From: an uncultured Planctomycetaceae bacterium
GTDB taxonomy: Bacteria > Planctomycetota > Planctomycetia > Planctomycetales > Planctomycetaceae
Length of the DNA: 8,385 bases
Reading direction: 5' to 3'
Assembly: GCA_937975745.1 (NCBI GenBank)
Contig: CALJUK010000278.1
Coordinates: 1-8,385, forward strand
This document shows positions 6,654 to 8,385 of this stretch, piece after piece. Position numbers and translations under genes: made by a program. Position 1 is the first letter of the stretch. Each line of letters begins with the position of its first letter. The notes beneath the pieces were generated by a model. The model had not been told where the DNA came from and did no database searches. It saw only the letters and a program-made list of their open reading frames with translations.

Positions 6654-6670
6654 GGGGCTGACGCCCCTTT
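6654..6670 (+). terminator. Probable terminator of larE, in a convergent intergenic region
   Basis: GGGGC (6654-6658) pairs with GCCCC (6663-6667) across a TGAC loop and is followed by TTTACTCT on the plus strand. It lies about 127 bp after the larE stop and six bases from the stop of the converging methyltransferase gene. The stem is strong but short and the T-run is only three bases. On the minus strand no T-run follows, so any termination should favour larE transcripts. Confidence 0.5.
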
Positions 6671-6676
6671 ACTCTC

Positions 6677-7813
6677 CTACAGATCGTCCATGTCGATCAG
6701 GTCGAGCATCTCGTCACCGCGACTGCGAGTGTTGGGCGGGCGCTGGAGCGCCGAGAGAACAAACAGGTTGCGAACCTCGTCGACTGCGACGTCGTCAAAC
6801 CAGCGGACCATGGCTTCGCCGAACTGATTCATCAGTTTGGTGACAACCACGATTTGTCCCTCCGACTTCAGAACCCGGCGTGCCAGCCGCAGGTGGGCCA
6901 GGCCGACGCGATTCCCCTGCGTCTCGGGCGGCATCGAGAGAACGAAGTCGAACGGCTGATCGCTGTGAAAGTCGGTACAGGTCGTCTGCTCAATGGTGAT
7001 GTTCGTCACACCATTCCGTTCGACGGCCTCATTCAGGCAGTCGATCGCCCGGCAGTTGGTGTCGATCACGTGATACGCACAGTTCGGATTGCGGCCAGCC
7101 AATCCAATGGCCGTCGCGCCGGAGGCAGCGCCGATTTGCAGGTAGCGGTGTCCATCTTCGGGGACCGGAAGCAGATCGAGCAGAGCCCGTTCCGCCGGGA
7201 GGATCATCCGATGGCCATCCATCCCTGGTCGCGTGGTGACTCGCCGGAGATCGTCTCCGTCCCGAAAGACCAGTTCGCAGCGGTAGTCTTTCTGCTTCTT
7301 CAACGGACCGGCCTTGGTACCGCGATACAGAATCCGCCGGCGGCTGACTTGCCGAGTCACCTTGGGGAAGAGTTGCTGTAACTCCGCATGCAGCCAGCGG
7401 TCATCACGCGCTTCATGCGCGACGGCAAGAGCCCCCCCTGCCCTGAGAACGCCATGTCCTTGTCGAAGAATCTCGCGGTAGAATTCGGCATCTCGCCCAC
7501 CCGGAACTGGAAAGGCACACAGATCGAATTCGCCTTCAGGCAAGTCCGCCGAGCAGACGATCTGCAGCCGGCTGCTCATGTCGTCCCCTTCGTCGGCGAC
7601 GGCCGCCTCGGCGGCAGCGGCATCAGCACGATCGACAAACCAGCAGACGACCCGAGCCTCGGTGTGATGTCGCAGGTATTCGCGTGCAAATAACCCAGCC
7701 GCCAGCGACTTGCAGAGAACTCGGTTTCCGGAAAGCACGTTGATGGAGTCAATCAAATGCTGTTCGGCCGCCGGAACAACGGGTGTCTGCGCGGCGTCAG
7801 TTTTGCGGGGCAT
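6677..7813 (-). CDS. Class I SAM-dependent methyltransferase, RsmC/RlmG-like
   Basis: This 378-residue protein has the two-part layout of the RsmC/RlmG guanine-N2 rRNA methyltransferases: a degenerate N-terminal methyltransferase-like half (about 15-165) and a C-terminal MTS half (about 195-355). The SAM-binding motif I is YLQIGAASGATAIGLA (224-239), with an acidic strand end in HVIDTN (248-253). At motif IV, where RsmC/RlmG have NPPF, this protein reads SMPPE (293-297), so the usual base-contacting Asn and aromatic residue are missing. It may have a different target or be inactive. The ATG follows the RlmI-type stop by 20 bp without a clear ribosome site, which suggests translational coupling. 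The C-terminal tail is rich in Asp and Met (DEMLDLIDMDDL). Fold and SAM-family assignment are solid; the substrate is inferred only. Confidence 0.75.
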   Translation of the reverse strand: MPRKTDAAQTPVVPAAEQHLIDSINVLSGNRVLCKSLAAGLFAREYLRHHTEARVVCWFVDRADAAAAEAAVADEGDDMSSRLQIVCSADLPEGEFDLCAFPVPGGRDAEFYREILRQGHGVLRAGGALAVAHEARDDRWLHAELQQLFPKVTRQVSRRRILYRGTKAGPLKKQKDYRCELVFRDGDDLRRVTTRPGMDGHRMILPAERALLDLLPVPEDGHRYLQIGAASGATAIGLAGRNPNCAYHVIDTNCRAIDCLNEAVERNGVTNITIEQTTCTDFHSDQPFDFVLSMPPETQGNRVGLAHLRLARRVLKSEGQIVVVTKLMNQFGEAMVRWFDDVAVDEVRNLFVLSALQRPPNTRSRGDEMLDLIDMDDL

Positions 7814-7833
7814 CGGAGCGTTCGCTTTTCAAA

Positions 7834-8385
7834 TCACAGGACGCGGCAGATGAAACACTTCAGATAGTTGGATTCGGGGCAGTGAGCCGAAATGGGATGG
7901 TCGGCGGCGTGCCCCCGCTGCTCGAGAATCTGGATCGAGCGACGCGTCCGCATGCCAACACTGCCCAGCATCTCGGCGAATTGATCACGGCTGACATGCC
8001 CACTGCAACTGCACGAAATCAGCAACCCTCCCGGCGGAATCAGTTCGACCGCCAACCGGTTCAGGCTGTGATAGCCTTTAATCGCCTGCGCCACGCCGCT
8101 GCGATGCCGAGCCAGTTTTGGCGGATCAAGAATCACTGCCTCAAATTGCCGACCTTCCGACTGCAACCGCTCCAACGCCTGGTAGACGTTCTCCCGCTGA
8201 AATTCGATGCGACTACCCAGACCATTGAGTTCTGCATTGTTGCGGGCCAGATCCAATGCCGGCTCCGACGAATCGATCGCCAGCACATTGGCGGCATTGC
8301 CCCGCCGCAACGCCGTTAATCCGAACCCGCCGCTGTAGCAGAATGCGTCGAGGACCCGCAGGCCGTCGAGATATCGGCTGACGGC
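7834..8385 (-). CDS. RlmI-type 23S rRNA (cytosine-5)-methyltransferase, 5' end outside window
   Basis: This is the C-terminal 183 residues of a class I SAM-dependent RNA methyltransferase. The frame stays open to the window edge, so the start and the N-terminal half, including the expected PUA RNA-binding domain, are not in view. An internal TTG at 8310 is not the start, because conserved sequence continues before it. Motif I VLDAFCYSGGFGLTAL is at visible residues 11-26, AIDSS at 36-40, motif IV ILDPPKLA at 85-92, and SCSCSGHV at 124-131, which includes the likely catalytic cysteine. The tail EQRGHAADHPISAHCPESNY (155-174) is typical of RlmI, which makes m5C1962 in E. coli 23S rRNA. Full-length relatives have about 390-400 residues. 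The gene precedes the RsmC/RlmG-like gene by 20 bp in an apparent operon. Confidence 0.88.
   Translation of the reverse strand, partial: AVSRYLDGLRVLDAFCYSGGFGLTALRRGNAANVLAIDSSEPALDLARNNAELNGLGSRIEFQRENVYQALERLQSEGRQFEAVILDPPKLARHRSGVAQAIKGYHSLNRLAVELIPPGGLLISCSCSGHVSRDQFAEMLGSVGMRTRRSIQILEQRGHAADHPISAHCPESNYLKCFICRVL

Noticed and set aside
7834..8310. RlmI-type gene starting at the TTG at 8310
   Set aside because: Translation upstream of this codon continues in frame through the conserved SAM motif I to the window edge, so the TTG is an internal leucine.

Overview
The window looks like ordinary chromosome of a planctomycete (phylum Planctomycetota). The strongest sign is a secreted protein with two 'planctomycete cytochrome C'-type CxxCH modules. 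Moderately high GC and long non-genic open frames opposite the real genes fit the same picture. No phage, insertion sequence, CRISPR array, tRNA or rRNA is visible.

Layout. On the minus strand, in transcription order, lie a two-haem-site secreted cytochrome-like protein (5386-3377), a glycine oxidase thiO (3238-2117), a D-aminoacyl-tRNA deacylase dtd (2050-1601) and, after a roughly 410-bp gap, a CvpA-family membrane protein with a long extra C-terminal region (1188-112). Divergent from the cytochrome gene on the plus strand is larE (5625-6527), a PP-loop sulfur transferase. It converges on a minus-strand pair of methyltransferase genes: an RlmI-type rRNA methyltransferase cut by the window end (8385-7834), followed 20 bp later by an RsmC/RlmG-like methyltransferase (7813-6677). 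The larE/methyltransferase junction holds a CA-rich direct repeat and a GC hairpin followed by TTT.

How the genes relate. thiO and dtd are close enough to be co-transcribed, and both can touch glycine or D-amino acids. The two methyltransferases probably form an RNA-modification pair. larE stands without larA, larB or larC in view. The cytochrome-like protein is probably exported and haem-bearing, and its C-terminal half resembles a gluzincin peptidase domain that has lost its catalytic residues.

The least explained signal is a pair of about 82-nt non-coding repeats, roughly 72% identical without gaps. They sit directly after the stop codons of dtd and of the cytochrome gene, in the same orientation. 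Both can form a 6-bp hairpin in which one base pair differs between copies by a compensatory change, plus an outer GGCGGCG/CGCYGCC pairing. This looks like a dispersed structured element (REP- or MITE-like, a 3' end element, or an RNA) rather than chance.
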